From Weissella koreensis KCTC 3621 (lineage in GTDB: Bacteria; Bacillota; Bacilli; Lactobacillales; Lactobacillaceae): a DNA stretch of 64,000 bases. The position numbers and the translations under genes were made by a program. Below the pieces are notes generated by a model. That model had not been told where the DNA came from and searched no databases. It was given only the letters and a program-made list of their open reading frames with translations. The stretch spans positions 191,117-255,116 of the forward strand of contig NZ_AKGG01000016.1 in the NCBI RefSeq assembly GCF_000277645.1, written 5' to 3'. Positions within the stretch are counted from its first letter, which is position 1; the number at the start of each line of letters is the position of its first letter. Shown one piece after another: positions 9,134-18,889 of this stretch.

Positions 9134-10558
9134 TTATAAATTCAAATCTGTTTTAAAATTCAACTTCGAGAAATCAGTTGAAGCGGTAATAATATCAGCT
9201 GTTAACTTACGATAGGCAGTTAAAGCTTCATCTGCTAACTCTTCACCCGTCTTAGTCAAAAAAGCTGTCAATTCAGGTCCTGTCAAATTTTCAGCACGTT
9301 TGTCAGCATCACGAAGCCCCTTGTTCAAAGTGATATTAACTTGTTTTTGGGTTGTTTGAAGTTGCTTCCCAAATTCTTTATAGTGCCCATCTACCAAAAC
9401 GCTCACTAACTTATATGCCCAATAAGCTGATTCTCCATCATAAGGCAAGGTCCCAATTTGATAAGCCTTCGGGGTGGCATCAATTCCAAGATAGAATGGA
9501 ACATAAACGCTTTGGGCAGAAACACCCATCGCAATCCATTGGACACAAGCGACTGCTGGATCCATATTTGGTCGATGCTGTAAGATATGCGATTCTTGAG
9601 TTTTAGCTAAACTAATCGGCCGGAAAAGATGATTTTGCTCAGACTCATTCATTGGATCATAAGGTGTCTTTTCAAAATGAGAACTCAAATACATTTTCAC
9701 GTCATCAACACTCAATAAACGATTAGCTTTTTTGATGAAATCCAAATCCTCACTCATGGGTGATTCATTTGTAGCTCCCGAAAATTGTTGCTGACCCCAC
9801 CAAACTCGTGGTGTACTGTAATGTTCATCTGACAAAGTTTGAGTCCCAAAAATCTTGCGGAAATTAAAAGTTGCTGGATTTGGATTCAAATGATTACTTT
9901 GGACAAAATCAATAATTTGAGGTGCAAACATAAAGTTATCCGAATCGTTAAAGTCAATTGCCTGAATTGCTAGTTGATTGGCTACAACCGCATAGCTATC
10001 ATCTGGTATTCGTTGGGCGACCCAATAATGACCTGTACTAGTTTCCATATACCAAACTTCATCAGCATCCGAAAATAGAATCCCATTGGTCTCACAAGTA
10101 CCATATTCTTCAATGATTGATCCCAAGCGAGCTACCCCTTCACGCGCAGTTTTTACATATGGTAAAACAACCGTAACCATGGCCTCTTCACCAATTCCAT
10201 CTTCTACTAGTGGATCGGCTCCCAATACCGTTTCATTCGCATAAGCACTTTCTGTAGCACTCATGGCTACCCCAAATTCATTAAATCCATCTTCTTCAAA
10301 CAGACCCTCTTTAGTTGTCCATTCTGGGGTTGCTGTATATTTAAACTGCAATTTTGGTAATGGCATCTTAAACCCATTGGCCGATGAAACAAATGTTTGT
10401 TCTGTGGTATGTTCTGTATGGGGATGCACCACAAAATGTTTAGGCCATGATGCCTGGGAATCCTCATTTCGTCCAATCATCGTTGATCCATCAATCGTAG
10501 CTTTTTTCCCTACCAGAATACTAGTACAAGCACTCAATTCCGCTTTATTATATTCCAT
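9134..10558 (-). CDS. pepD: C69-family dipeptidase
   Basis: Cytoplasmic dipeptidase of the Ntn-hydrolase fold, 474 residues, the usual size for LAB PepD. The nucleophile is Cys11 in the segment SACTSILVG; residues 1-10 would be removed by autoprocessing, as in this family. A second conserved block, GRNEDSQ, lies near residue 29. The enzyme cleaves a broad range of dipeptides during growth on peptides. The ATG at 10558 has TGGAG seven bases upstream. It is the first gene of a two-gene unit with the downstream permease. About 360 bases upstream are gene-free. Confidence 0.93.
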   Translation of the reverse strand: MEYNKAELSACTSILVGKKATIDGSTMIGRNEDSQASWPKHFVVHPHTEHTTEQTFVSSANGFKMPLPKLQFKYTATPEWTTKEGLFEEDGFNEFGVAMSATESAYANETVLGADPLVEDGIGEEAMVTVVLPYVKTAREGVARLGSIIEEYGTCETNGILFSDADEVWYMETSTGHYWVAQRIPDDSYAVVANQLAIQAIDFNDSDNFMFAPQIIDFVQSNHLNPNPATFNFRKIFGTQTLSDEHYSTPRVWWGQQQFSGATNESPMSEDLDFIKKANRLLSVDDVKMYLSSHFEKTPYDPMNESEQNHLFRPISLAKTQESHILQHRPNMDPAVACVQWIAMGVSAQSVYVPFYLGIDATPKAYQIGTLPYDGESAYWAYKLVSVLVDGHYKEFGKQLQTTQKQVNITLNKGLRDADKRAENLTGPELTAFLTKTGEELADEALTAYRKLTADIITASTDFSKLNFKTDLNL

Positions 10559-10920
10559 ATTATTTCTCCAGTTAATTTATGCATACAATGTATAAATATT
10601 CTAAAATATTTCTATTAATAAAAATATCTTCACTAAAATTATATACCTATTTTCTTATAAGTCATCAGTTAATTTATAGAATTAACATTTATACAATCCA
10701 GTTATCCCTCAATATTTATGATATTTCAAAATATCGCCATTTTCATTAAATATATTCATTTTTTTGCATAAAAAAGTTCGAATTCTCATTGTTTTAAAAT
10801 TATTTTTTCATTTGTTTTTAGTTTTTTTAGCAAGCCATACTAAACAACACCAAGTACTAAAAAAAGGTCAAGGTAATCTCACCCCAACCTTTTTTATATT
10901 TAAGCTTTAATCCTTTTAAA
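10559..10920. other. Gene-free AT-rich stretch upstream of pepD
   Basis: This 362-base interval holds the pepD 5' region and the terminator of the next permease gene. The only notable element is a 16-base near-palindrome GATATTTCAAAATATC at 10720-10735. No open frame with a ribosome site and no recognisable RNA element was found. The pepD promoter could not be placed with confidence. Confidence 0.5.
10859..10896 (-). terminator. Terminator of the SteT-like permease gene
   Basis: On the minus strand AAAAAAGGTTGGGGT pairs with ACCTTGACCTTTTTT, forming a hairpin that ends in a T-run. Confidence 0.75.
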
Positions 10921-12249
10921 CTAATTCACTTTATTTTTATGTTGCATCCAAAAATAAAATGGTAGACCAATCAAAGTCAATCCAATTCCAGTCATTGCCA
11001 ACCAGAAATTTGATAGCAGCGTCATCACAAGAATAAAGACTCCTCCTAAAATAGCAATAATCGGGATCACTGGGTATAATGGCACCTTATATGGACGCGC
11101 CAATTCAGGCTCCGTGTGCCGTAATTTAATTACTGCAACAAAGACCAAAGTGTAAAACATCCAAATCACGAAAATCAACATATCAGTTAGTAGATCAAAA
11201 CCACCGACAAACATCAAAGCAATCGACAAAACTAATTGAAAAATTCCAGCAATATATGGAATTTGATAACGATTCAACTTAACTAAATGTTTTGAGAATG
11301 GCAAATCATTTTCAAGAGCCATCGCATATGGCAGACGCATTCCCGTCATGGTATAACCGTTAAGCGTTCCATAGATTGAAACTAAGATTCCAATGGTAAT
11401 TAACTTACCACCTAAATGGCCAAAAATCTTATCAGCCACATCCATAGCCGTAGTTTCATTACCAGCAATCGCATTAATAGGTAATGTATGTAAGAATACA
11501 AAATTAACTAAAAGATAGATAATCATAATACCGAATAAACCACCCGCAATTGCTCGTGGTAAATCACGAGACGGATTCTTCAATTCACCCGCAATGTTTC
11601 CAACGTGAATCCATCCATCATAAGCATACATTGTAGCTAATAATCCGGCTCCCAATCCTGTTAGGAAGCCATCAGTATGAGCACCTGCATGAATGGGGAA
11701 GAAGCTGACTTCAACTCCACCTGGCTGCAATAATCCAAATATAATAATTAATGCCAAAGGAATTAATTTGAAAAACAAGGTAATTGCTTGGAACTGACCT
11801 GCTACTTTTGAACCTAAGAGATTAATCAAAAAAACCGATCCCACAGCAGCAATTCCGGCTGGCACAGTATAATTAACAGATAAATGAAATAAGTTAACGA
11901 CTTGTGTTCCAAAAATAATCCCTTTAGCCGCAATACTAGCTGGGAAGTAAACAATAACCTGAGCCCAACCTAGTAAATAGCTCATCATCTTACCGTATGC
12001 CCGTTCAATGTAAACTAACATTCCACCTGTTTCTGGAATCGCTGCGGCTAATTCAGCCCCCGTCAATCCGGCTGCTAATGTAATTAGCCCTCCTAATGCC
12101 CACACAAAAATTGACATGTTGGCATTTCCAGTGGCCGTTGCCACCCCTGATGCTTTAAAAAATACCCCAGCTCCAATAACCGTCCCCATCACGGTTGAAA
12201 TTGCTGGAATCAAAGTCATCGTTCGCTTTAATTCTGTTTGCTCACTCAT
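10921..12249 (-). CDS. Amino acid permease, APC family (SteT/LAT-like exchanger)
   Basis: 442-residue, 12-segment transporter. The first helix has the APC substrate-binding signature GTVIGAGVFFKASGVA near residues 22-37. The stretch LPRAIAGGLFGIMIIYLLVN and the general length match the L-type/SteT branch, whose studied Bacillus member exchanges serine and threonine. Substrate is inferred only. It is transcribed alone, with AGGGA upstream of the ATG at 12249 and its own terminator downstream. Together with BrnQ, the YjeM-type carrier and PepD it makes this 6-kb stretch an amino-acid acquisition region. Confidence 0.85.
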   Translation of the reverse strand: MSEQTELKRTMTLIPAISTVMGTVIGAGVFFKASGVATATGNANMSIFVWALGGLITLAAGLTGAELAAAIPETGGMLVYIERAYGKMMSYLLGWAQVIVYFPASIAAKGIIFGTQVVNLFHLSVNYTVPAGIAAVGSVFLINLLGSKVAGQFQAITLFFKLIPLALIIIFGLLQPGGVEVSFFPIHAGAHTDGFLTGLGAGLLATMYAYDGWIHVGNIAGELKNPSRDLPRAIAGGLFGIMIIYLLVNFVFLHTLPINAIAGNETTAMDVADKIFGHLGGKLITIGILVSIYGTLNGYTMTGMRLPYAMALENDLPFSKHLVKLNRYQIPYIAGIFQLVLSIALMFVGGFDLLTDMLIFVIWMFYTLVFVAVIKLRHTEPELARPYKVPLYPVIPIIAILGGVFILVMTLLSNFWLAMTGIGLTLIGLPFYFWMQHKNKVN

Positions 12250-12548
12250 TTCTTTTCCCTATCCTTAACCTATATTTGATCTAAATATTACTCTTAGCAT
12301 ATCACCAGAAGCTCCCCAAGGCGCTTTTTTGATGTCATAAGCTGCTTTCTAAACTAGAAAAGTATAACAAACCACACTGCGATATGAAATAATTATGTTA
12401 AAAAAGCTTACATCAACTTAGTATGAAACTAACTAGACAATTTTAAAATTCATCCTAACCACTCACTTATTAAAATAAACCGGTTAGTCAAAATCAATTT
12501 ACGTAAATCATTAATTATGGTGTACTACTAATGAAAGGATTCAGCCCT

Positions 12549-13007
12549 ATGAAAATAACACTGGAAATCGACCCTAACTTAACGGCTCCCGAAGTAATTA
12601 TTCGTGCGCCCGCAGATTCACCTGCGGTTGATGATATCAAACAAAAATTAACATCCACCTCATCTGAATTTGAACAAATCACCCTTTATCAACAACAAAC
12701 TAAATTCGAAATGCCAGTTGATCAAATTCTTTTCTTTGAAACGGACGGACGCCAGGTGTGGGCTCATACAACGAAACAAAGTTTTGCTACTCGGCAACGC
12801 CTATATAATTTAGAAGAAACCCTGCCCCCGCAATTTATTAGAATCTCTAAAGCGGGAATTGTCAATGTAACCAAAATTCAAGCTTTAACCAAATCGATTT
12901 CAAATACATTAATTCAGTTTCAGAATTCACACAAACAAATTTACGCATCACGGCGTTACCATAAAGCCTTAGAGGCTCGCTTAATTGATTGGAGAAAATT
13001 ATCATGA
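12549..13007 (+). CDS. LytTR-domain DNA-binding regulator
   Basis: 152-residue protein with a C-terminal LytTR DNA-binding domain (about residues 50-150). The hallmarks are DQILFFETDGRQVWAHT, then YNLEETLPPQFIRISKAGIVN and the closing SRRYHKALEARL. There is no receiver domain, as in small LAB LytTR regulators paired with LiaF-like proteins. An earlier in-frame ATG at 12531 has no ribosome site, whereas AAAGGA at 12533-12538 lies nine bases before the ATG at 12549, so the latter is chosen. The stop overlaps the start of the next gene (ATGA), indicating coupled translation. An inverted repeat CTAACC/GGTTAG lies upstream. Confidence 0.88.
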   Translation: MKITLEIDPNLTAPEVIIRAPADSPAVDDIKQKLTSTSSEFEQITLYQQQTKFEMPVDQILFFETDGRQVWAHTTKQSFATRQRLYNLEETLPPQFIRISKAGIVNVTKIQALTKSISNTLIQFQNSHKQIYASRRYHKALEARLIDWRKLS

Positions 13008-13813
13008 GAAAAACAAATTGGTTCTGGGGCAGCATTTTCATCATGGCTGCTGCTTTACTTATTGCAACCCAAATGGGCTGGTTATCATTGCAAATGCCCG
13101 TTGTTACCATCATTATTGCTATTATTTTAGTGGCACTCCTTGTTTCCAATCTGATTTATCGTTCAATTGGTGGCAGCATTTTTGCTCTAGCTGTGTTAGC
13201 CATGTTATTTAATCGTCAACTAGGAATTCAAGCATTAATGCCATGGACAATCATTGGAGTATCACTACTTTTAATCATTGGTTTGAAGCTGATCTTTAGG
13301 CCTAAAAGTCATTGGTCTCACTCCCACTATGATTGGACAAAAAATCAAAATAGTTATTATGGTCAAAATCATCACCGACCATACGAAAATTTTAATCATA
13401 TGAATTTCGGACAACCAGGATCCACAGATGATCCAACATCGGATGATAATCGTACTGAGTTCAATTCAAATGATCAGTCAAATCCAAGCATCATTACTAT
13501 TACAACGACAATGCAAAACAACATTCGCTATCTTCAAGGATCCAACCTCGAAACGATTAACCTGCGTAATTACATGGGTGATACTAAAGTTTACTTCGAT
13601 CAGCTTACCGATACAGATCATCTAGAGCTAAACATTGATAATTCGCTAGGAAGCGTTAATCTTTATCTACCTCAAAATTGGCAAGTTACCAATGAATTGA
13701 ATCTTTTCCTATCAGCCTCCGATGAACGAGGAATGCATAGCCAAACAATTGGCCCAAGAATCACTATCCGTGGTCGAATCTATCTGGGAAATTTAGTAAT
13801 TCACTATATTTAA
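13004..13813 (+). CDS. LiaF-like membrane protein
   Basis: 269-residue protein. Four hydrophobic segments fill residues 1-95. A polar linker rich in His, Asn, Gln and Asp follows (about 100-165), and then a C-terminal beta-rich domain with the LiaF-type stretch LNIDNSLGSVNLYLPQNW near residue 210. LiaF proteins restrain cell-envelope stress signalling in Firmicutes. Here the partner is the LytTR regulator whose stop codon overlaps this start. GGAGA at 12991-12995 gives the ATG at 13004; a TTG at 12989 in the same frame has no better site. A terminator follows. The LytTR+LiaF pair suggests an envelope-response switch without a histidine kinase nearby. Confidence 0.82.
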   Translation: MRKTNWFWGSIFIMAAALLIATQMGWLSLQMPVVTIIIAIILVALLVSNLIYRSIGGSIFALAVLAMLFNRQLGIQALMPWTIIGVSLLLIIGLKLIFRPKSHWSHSHYDWTKNQNSYYGQNHHRPYENFNHMNFGQPGSTDDPTSDDNRTEFNSNDQSNPSIITITTTMQNNIRYLQGSNLETINLRNYMGDTKVYFDQLTDTDHLELNIDNSLGSVNLYLPQNWQVTNELNLFLSASDERGMHSQTIGPRITIRGRIYLGNLVIHYI

Positions 13814-13826
13814 TAACATTTAAAAT

Positions 13827-13863
13827 TAAAAAGAGACGGGTAATTTTATCCCGTCTCTTTTCT
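13827..13863 (+). terminator. Terminator of the LytTR-LiaF operon
   Basis: A perfect hairpin AAAAGAGACGGG/CCCGTCTCTTTT has an eleven-base loop and lies 15 bases after the stop. Confidence 0.85.
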
Positions 13864-13934
13864 GCATTATGAAGATGAAAGTATTTTTTAATCCGCGTAT
13901 AGATGATACAGAATAAATTATAATATTCCAAATT

Positions 13935-13970
13935 AAAGGAGGTTGGTAATCTATTTACTCAACCTCCTTT
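13935..13970 (-). terminator. Hairpin after the nucleoside hydrolase gene
   Basis: AAAGGAGGTTG pairs perfectly with CAACCTCCTTT. The T-run on the minus strand is short (TTTAATTT), so termination may be moderate. Confidence 0.6.
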
Positions 13971-14010
13971 GATTTATTTTATAAATAACATTATGTTACT
14001 CAATTGAATG

Positions 14011-14967
14011 TTAAATCTTTGACATCTCTAAAATGTTGGTTTCAAAGTAATTAAAAAATGCATCATGATCAACTTGATATACAAATTCAACTAAATTTCC
14101 AGTTGGGGTTATAAACGTTCGGCCACGACTTATCCCATCTGGAACTACATCTATTTTCAATATCTTAGTCTGTACCAAACGATCATTTAGCATGAATGCA
14201 GTGGTTAAAACATCCCATAGGAAATATGCTATAGACTTGGTTTCAAAACGATTCAGAGTCGGTACTGTTGCATAAGCTTGTCCAATAAAATCAAGACCTG
14301 GGTTTTGACGAAGTTTGGCCCAACGCAATCGATCAGCTGGACGCAAAGGGACTTCATGTGTACTTTCCAGTCCCACCATTTGCAAGTTTAAACCAGCATT
14401 TACCACTACCTTAAAAGCTTTAGGATCCCAAAAGGCATTCCACTCTGCCGTTCCATCTTGTTCTGGTTCAGTGATATTACCTTGTCCAAAAGTACCACCC
14501 ATCACCACCAAGCGCTTAATTTTATTTTTAAGTTCCGGCTTCCTAGTTAAAACGGTCGCTAAATCACTGACCGGTCCAGTAAATAATAAGGTCAGTGGCT
14601 CTGATGCCTGCGTTAATAACATTTGTAAATCATCGGCAGCCGAACGATCCGAAATTTTAGTCGTACCAATCCCAAATTCATTTAAAATTGGAAGTGCATC
14701 TACCGTAAAAGCATCCAATCGCCATTCTTTCGGGAATGGGTCACTAGACGTAGCATCCGAGGCACTAATGATTAGATCTTCGTGTTTTCCAAACCGATGA
14801 ATAATTTTTTGAGTCGCTTTAATTGCTGGAGCTAGATATGAATCAGCGGGTACAACTCCCACCCCGACCAATTCAATTTGTTTTTTCCCCTCAGCTGCTA
14901 ACAATAACATCAACGATGCCAAATCATCCACACCACCATCATGACTAAAATATACTTTTTCCACCAT
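14011..14967 (-). CDS. Nucleoside hydrolase (inosine/uridine-preferring family)
   Basis: 318-residue ribonucleoside hydrolase that cleaves the N-glycosidic bond to give ribose and a free base in salvage. The calcium-binding DxxxDD motif is at Asp10, Asp14 and Asp15 (HDGGVDDLA). Further family blocks are LLFTGPVSDLATVL, VVMGGTFGQGN and AEWNAFWDPKA near residue 180. GGAGG lies ten bases before the ATG. An extended -10 (TGTTATAAT) sits upstream near 15017-15022. It is transcribed alone. Released ribose could feed the rbs genes and the phosphoketolase pathway encoded in this window. The exact base preference cannot be read. Confidence 0.92.
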   Translation of the reverse strand: MVEKVYFSHDGGVDDLASLMLLLAAEGKKQIELVGVGVVPADSYLAPAIKATQKIIHRFGKHEDLIISASDATSSDPFPKEWRLDAFTVDALPILNEFGIGTTKISDRSAADDLQMLLTQASEPLTLLFTGPVSDLATVLTRKPELKNKIKRLVVMGGTFGQGNITEPEQDGTAEWNAFWDPKAFKVVVNAGLNLQMVGLESTHEVPLRPADRLRWAKLRQNPGLDFIGQAYATVPTLNRFETKSIAYFLWDVLTTAFMLNDRLVQTKILKIDVVPDGISRGRTFITPTGNLVEFVYQVDHDAFFNYFETNILEMSKI

Positions 14968-15163
14968 TTTATAGAATCCTCCGCTTGAAATATTCGTAAT
15001 TAGACCCGTTTACGTAATTATAACATATAATTCTTGACTAATAAACGAACTTTATTCCGGTGACTTATTTCTATTTCATGAATACAGTCTAATCTATTAT
15101 CCTTCCATCTATCTCGATAAAATAATTTATCTTCACATTACAAATTCAGCCTTATTTTACCCA

Positions 15164-15826
15164 TTATGAAATAACTTCAAATTTATTTTTTTGTAATTTA
15201 ATTTGAATATCAGCTTGCTGAGCCAACTTATCATCATGAGTAATCATAATGACGGTTTTACCATATTCACTCGCTAATTCTTTGAATAAATTAACGATCA
15301 ATTGCGAATTGTCATGATCTAAATTTCCAGTCGGTTCATCAGCCAAAACAATTTTAGCATCTACTAACAATGCTCGTACAATGGCGACACGTTGTTGCTC
15401 ACCACCAGACAACTTTTGAATCGACATCATAGCTTTAGAACGACTAATTCCAACACTTTCTAGGCTATTTAAAATAAATTTTTTATCACCACGATGTCTT
15501 GAATCTGTTATTTCTAATGCAGTTTCAATATTTTGATAAGCTGTCATCGTTTTTAATAAATTATAAGCTTGATAGATGGTTGAAACATATTTTTGACGAT
15601 ATTTAGTTAAGCCAATTTTATAAATTGAAGCTCCGTTAACCCTTATATCGCCTTTTTTAGGAACATCTAATCCAGCAAGAAACGACAACATCGTCGTTTT
15701 CCCCGAACCCGATTCGCCTACAATCGAATAAAAATTACCATCTTCAAATTCTAAATTTATATTTTCATATAATCTTTGATCTTCATCTGCATACCAATGA
15801 CTTAAATTATCCACTTTTAGGCTCAT
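15164..15826 (-). CDS. ABC transporter ATP-binding protein, MacB/LolD type
   Basis: 220-residue ATPase with Walker A GESGSGKTT, signature LSGGEQQRVA, Walker B IVLADEPTGNLD and H-loop ITHDD. The TGNLD variant marks the MacB/LolD/FtsE group that works with FtsX-type permeases. The longest open frame begins at 15907, but GGAGG lies seven bases before the ATG at 15826 and the conserved domain begins there, so 15826 is chosen. It follows the permease gene by 73 bases. The pair probably exports a lipid-associated compound or peptide, or acts mechanically; the substrate is unknown. Confidence 0.92.
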   Translation of the reverse strand: MSLKVDNLSHWYADEDQRLYENINLEFEDGNFYSIVGESGSGKTTMLSFLAGLDVPKKGDIRVNGASIYKIGLTKYRQKYVSTIYQAYNLLKTMTAYQNIETALEITDSRHRGDKKFILNSLESVGISRSKAMMSIQKLSGGEQQRVAIVRALLVDAKIVLADEPTGNLDHDNSQLIVNLFKELASEYGKTVIMITHDDKLAQQADIQIKLQKNKFEVIS

Positions 15827-15899
15827 TATTTGACCTCCTATACTTATTGAGTGCTTTATTAACTCAAAGCCACTTAATTTCAAACTATGATTGACAACA

Positions 15900-17336
15900 T
15901 TAATCATCTTGCAATATTTGCTTTGGCTTTAATTTGAGAATCATAATTGCTCCTCCAGAGACGGACAAAAATGCTATTAATATGGCAACTGAACCTAGTT
16001 CTGCAATCGTTGATGGTGTCATTACATTCTTTAGATTCACGTTTTTTTGTGTCGCAACTTGACCACCCCCAATGTCACCAATAGGTTTGTTCCCAGCCAT
16101 CTTACCAGGAACTTGACCTCCACCTCCTGGTGCACCGCCAGCTTTATTTTGGATCTGATTAGTTTGTTGTTGATTCACTAAGGTCTGTCCCACTTTATTA
16201 GAAGCAGCTGTTCCAACCGCCGTGGCAACTCCCAAAGCGACCACTAAAATGATCAACAATTCGGTGAAAAGTTGTCCGACTACCTTTATTTTTGATTCTC
16301 CCAAGGAAACTAGTATTCCAATTTCTCGACGCCGTTCCCGAGTTAGCAAAAGAATAATCAATCCCAAAATTAACACTCCAGCAATAGAAACAACCCAAAC
16401 GATTTTGCTAGCTAGTTTTGCAACATTCTCCATATTCTTAGCAGCCGTTTTGTACGAAGATTCATCAGAGGTCAATTCCATATTACTGTCGTCTAAAATC
16501 TTTTTAGCATCTTTAACAAACTGTTTAGTTTTAGCCGGTTCCGTCATGTTGAAGGTAACGTTTGAAACTTTATTTTCCGTACCCGCTAAAGTATTAGCCA
16601 AAGTATATGATCCATAAATGGTATTGGCTGGATCACCAGTCATCGGCTCGCCATTCTTCTCAGAACTTTTATAGATTCCGACAATTTTTAAAGTTTTCGT
16701 CTTAGAACTATCATCAATATTGGTAACCTTAATTTGATCACCAACTTTAATGCTATTAGCTAACGCCAATTCAGTCTCAACTACCACATTATTGGTATCA
16801 ACATCGCTGGCTTTAATTCCACGTCCAGAAGTTATTTTATCCGTTTTAGTCTTAAAACCTGACAAACCAGCCGTAGTTATAGTTCCACTAATTGTAATAT
16901 CACCCGAACTGGATTTGCTCATATCTCCGAGATTTTGGTTTTGCTTCGTGGTTGAAGTAATAGTCTTAAACCCGCTGGCATTCACTGAAGCACTATTGGT
17001 AATATTATATGAACTAACATTTGATAATGCGGCCATCTGTTTGACCTTATCCACTGTCGTCGTTGCTACTGTCATCGCAGGAGTAGCTGTACTTGTCTGG
17101 TTTGAACTATCGTCAGTCTTAGCTCGCATTTTATCAAACATTTTTTCCCGATCAGCGGACAAAGTTACCGTGGATCCCACCGAATCCGATGCAATTTTGG
17201 CTGAACTAAGCGCGGCATTTTGAATGATTAACCCCGCCATTACAAAAATTAAAATTACGCTGGCGACAATCGTCAACAAGATGGTGCGTCCCTTTCGTGC
17301 CCACAGGGTCAGCCCTGCTCGTTTTATAAAATTCAT
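15900..17336 (-). CDS. ABC transporter permease, FtsX/MacB type
   Basis: 478-residue permease with one N-terminal membrane segment (about 15-38), a large extracellular MacB-type periplasmic-core domain (about 40-310), and three C-terminal segments with the FtsX signature REIGILVSLGESK near 330. An extracellular loop before the last helix is low-complexity and glycine-rich (AGGAPGGGGQVPGKMAG and a following GGG stretch), which is unusual for the family's core. The large domain is rich in Ser, Thr and Lys, as in Gram-positive exporters. GAGGGA precedes the ATG. The ATPase gene follows. Confidence 0.9.
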   Translation of the reverse strand: MNFIKRAGLTLWARKGRTILLTIVASVILIFVMAGLIIQNAALSSAKIASDSVGSTVTLSADREKMFDKMRAKTDDSSNQTSTATPAMTVATTTVDKVKQMAALSNVSSYNITNSASVNASGFKTITSTTKQNQNLGDMSKSSSGDITISGTITTAGLSGFKTKTDKITSGRGIKASDVDTNNVVVETELALANSIKVGDQIKVTNIDDSSKTKTLKIVGIYKSSEKNGEPMTGDPANTIYGSYTLANTLAGTENKVSNVTFNMTEPAKTKQFVKDAKKILDDSNMELTSDESSYKTAAKNMENVAKLASKIVWVVSIAGVLILGLIILLLTRERRREIGILVSLGESKIKVVGQLFTELLIILVVALGVATAVGTAASNKVGQTLVNQQQTNQIQNKAGGAPGGGGQVPGKMAGNKPIGDIGGGQVATQKNVNLKNVMTPSTIAELGSVAILIAFLSVSGGAIMILKLKPKQILQDD

Positions 17337-17553
17337 AATATGTCCCTCGTTTTTCTATCCTGAATATTTTTAATTATAGGAACACGTACTTATACTAAGC
17401 ATAAATATACTTCAAACGAAACTTAAATTCATAAACATGCACTATTTGAGATAAACGTTTATAAAAACCAAAAATTAAGCTAATTTTATCCAATCCATTT
17501 TGCACTGATTCAAAATATTAAAGTTAGCCTATTTTGATCATCATTTCTGATCA

Positions 17554-17600
17554 ACAAAAAAATGCCATCAGTTATGATTTATTCATAACTAATGGCATCA
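17554..17600 (-). terminator. Terminator of metK
   Basis: On the minus strand ATGCCATTAGTTATGA pairs with TCATAACTGATGGCAT and is followed by seven T residues. Confidence 0.9.
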
Positions 17601-17608
17601 ATTTTTTA

Positions 17609-18805
17609 TTAATCTGCAAAATACGCTTTTAAAGCATCGACCTTATCCAAACGTTCCCATGGCAAATCTAACTCTGGTCGACCAAAGTGACCGTAGGCAG
17701 CAGTTGCTTCATAGCGAGGTTGACGCAAGTCCAATTCCTCAATAATTCCAGCTGGACGTAACTCAAATAAGTCCCGAATCGCTGTCACTAATTGTGCATC
17801 TGCAACTCGACCAGTCCCAAACGTATTAACATCAATCGAAACTGGTGCCGCCACACCGATTGCATACGCAACTTGAATCTCAACACGATCAGCTAATTCC
17901 GCTGCAACGATGTTCTTAGCAATGTGACGAGTGGCGTAAGCAGCACTTCGATCTACCTTTGTGGCGTCTTTTCCGGAGAAAGCACCACCACCATGACGAG
18001 CATAACCACCATAGGTATCAACAATGATCTTTCGCCCTGTCATACCAGCATCACCCTTAGGCCCACCAATCACAAAACGGCCAGTTGGATTGATATAATA
18101 CCGTGTCTTTTCATCAACTAAATTGGCTGGCAAAATTTCATCAATAATAACCGCTTTAACTTCTTTTCGTAACTGTTCCAAACTCACACTCTCACGATGT
18201 TGAGTCGATAAAACAACCGCATCAATCCGTTTAGCTTGATCATTATCATCTAATTCGACTGTCACTTGAGCCTTAGCATCCGGTAAAAGATATGGTAAAG
18301 TTCCTGTTCGGCGTACTTCGGCTTGTTTTTTAACCAGGGCATGTGACAAGACTACTGAAAGAGGAAGATACTGATCTGTTTCGTTGGTAGCATAACCAAA
18401 CATTAATCCTTGGTCTCCAGCCCCAATTTGATCCAGCGGATCAACCCCACCATCTTCACGTTGTTCCATCGCACTATCAACCCCTTGCGCAATATCAGGA
18501 GATTGTTCATCAATCGTTAGTGCCACATGAATATCATCTGCTAAAAATCCAGCATCTGGATCATCATAACCAATCCGTTTTAGCGTTCGACGAACTATTT
18601 GATTCATATTAACATAGGCACTTGTTGAAACTTCCCCAAAAATATTCACAAATCCAGTTGTAACCGATGTTTCAATTGCGGTCCGAGCCATTGGATCGTC
18701 CTTTAAAATGGCATCTAAAATGGCATCTGAAATTTGATCGGAAACCTTATCGGGGTGACCTTCTGAAACTGATTCTGAGGTAAATAGACGTTTTTCCACC
18801 ATCAT
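17609..18805 (-). CDS. metK: S-adenosylmethionine synthase
   Basis: 398-residue enzyme that makes SAM from methionine and ATP. Landmarks are the N-terminal SEGHPDKV (near residue 15), [12 protein letters not shown] (near 120), the phosphate-binding loop GGPKGDAG and the segment [23 protein letters not shown] near residue 265. Length is normal. GGAG lies four and seven bases before two adjacent ATG codons (18805 and 18802); either could be used. The upstream 180 bases hold an S-box (SAM-I) riboswitch with its terminator, so the product SAM should shut the gene off. Confidence 0.98.
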   Translation of the reverse strand: MMVEKRLFTSESVSEGHPDKVSDQISDAILDAILKDDPMARTAIETSVTTGFVNIFGEVSTSAYVNMNQIVRRTLKRIGYDDPDAGFLADDIHVALTIDEQSPDIAQGVDSAMEQREDGGVDPLDQIGAGDQGLMFGYATNETDQYLPLSVVLSHALVKKQAEVRRTGTLPYLLPDAKAQVTVELDDNDQAKRIDAVVLSTQHRESVSLEQLRKEVKAVIIDEILPANLVDEKTRYYINPTGRFVIGGPKGDAGMTGRKIIVDTYGGYARHGGGAFSGKDATKVDRSAAYATRHIAKNIVAAELADRVEIQVAYAIGVAAPVSIDVNTFGTGRVADAQLVTAIRDLFELRPAGIIEELDLRQPRYEATAAYGHFGRPELDLPWERLDKVDALKAYFAD

Positions 18806-18854
18806 AAAACTCCTTTAAGTATTAATTTTTTTATGTTTCTTAATTTTGATCAAT

Positions 18855-18886
18855 AAAAAATGACATACGATAAGCGCATGTCATTT
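18855..18886 (-). terminator. S-box riboswitch terminator
   Basis: AAAATGACATGCG/CGTATGTCATTTT forms the hairpin on the minus strand. It sits between the aptamer and metK and ends in a T-run. Confidence 0.85.
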
Positions 18887-18889
18887 TAA

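Noticed and set aside
14991..14998. TACGAATA (competence cin-box core) upstream of the nucleoside hydrolase gene
   Set aside because: The eight-base match lies too close to the ribosome site for a promoter of that gene, and a better extended -10 lies upstream; chance match in AT-rich DNA.
16222..17223. Plus-strand frames of 131 and 157 codons opposite the FtsX-type permease
   Set aside because: Hydrophobic composition is the mirror of the permease codons and no start signals were found.
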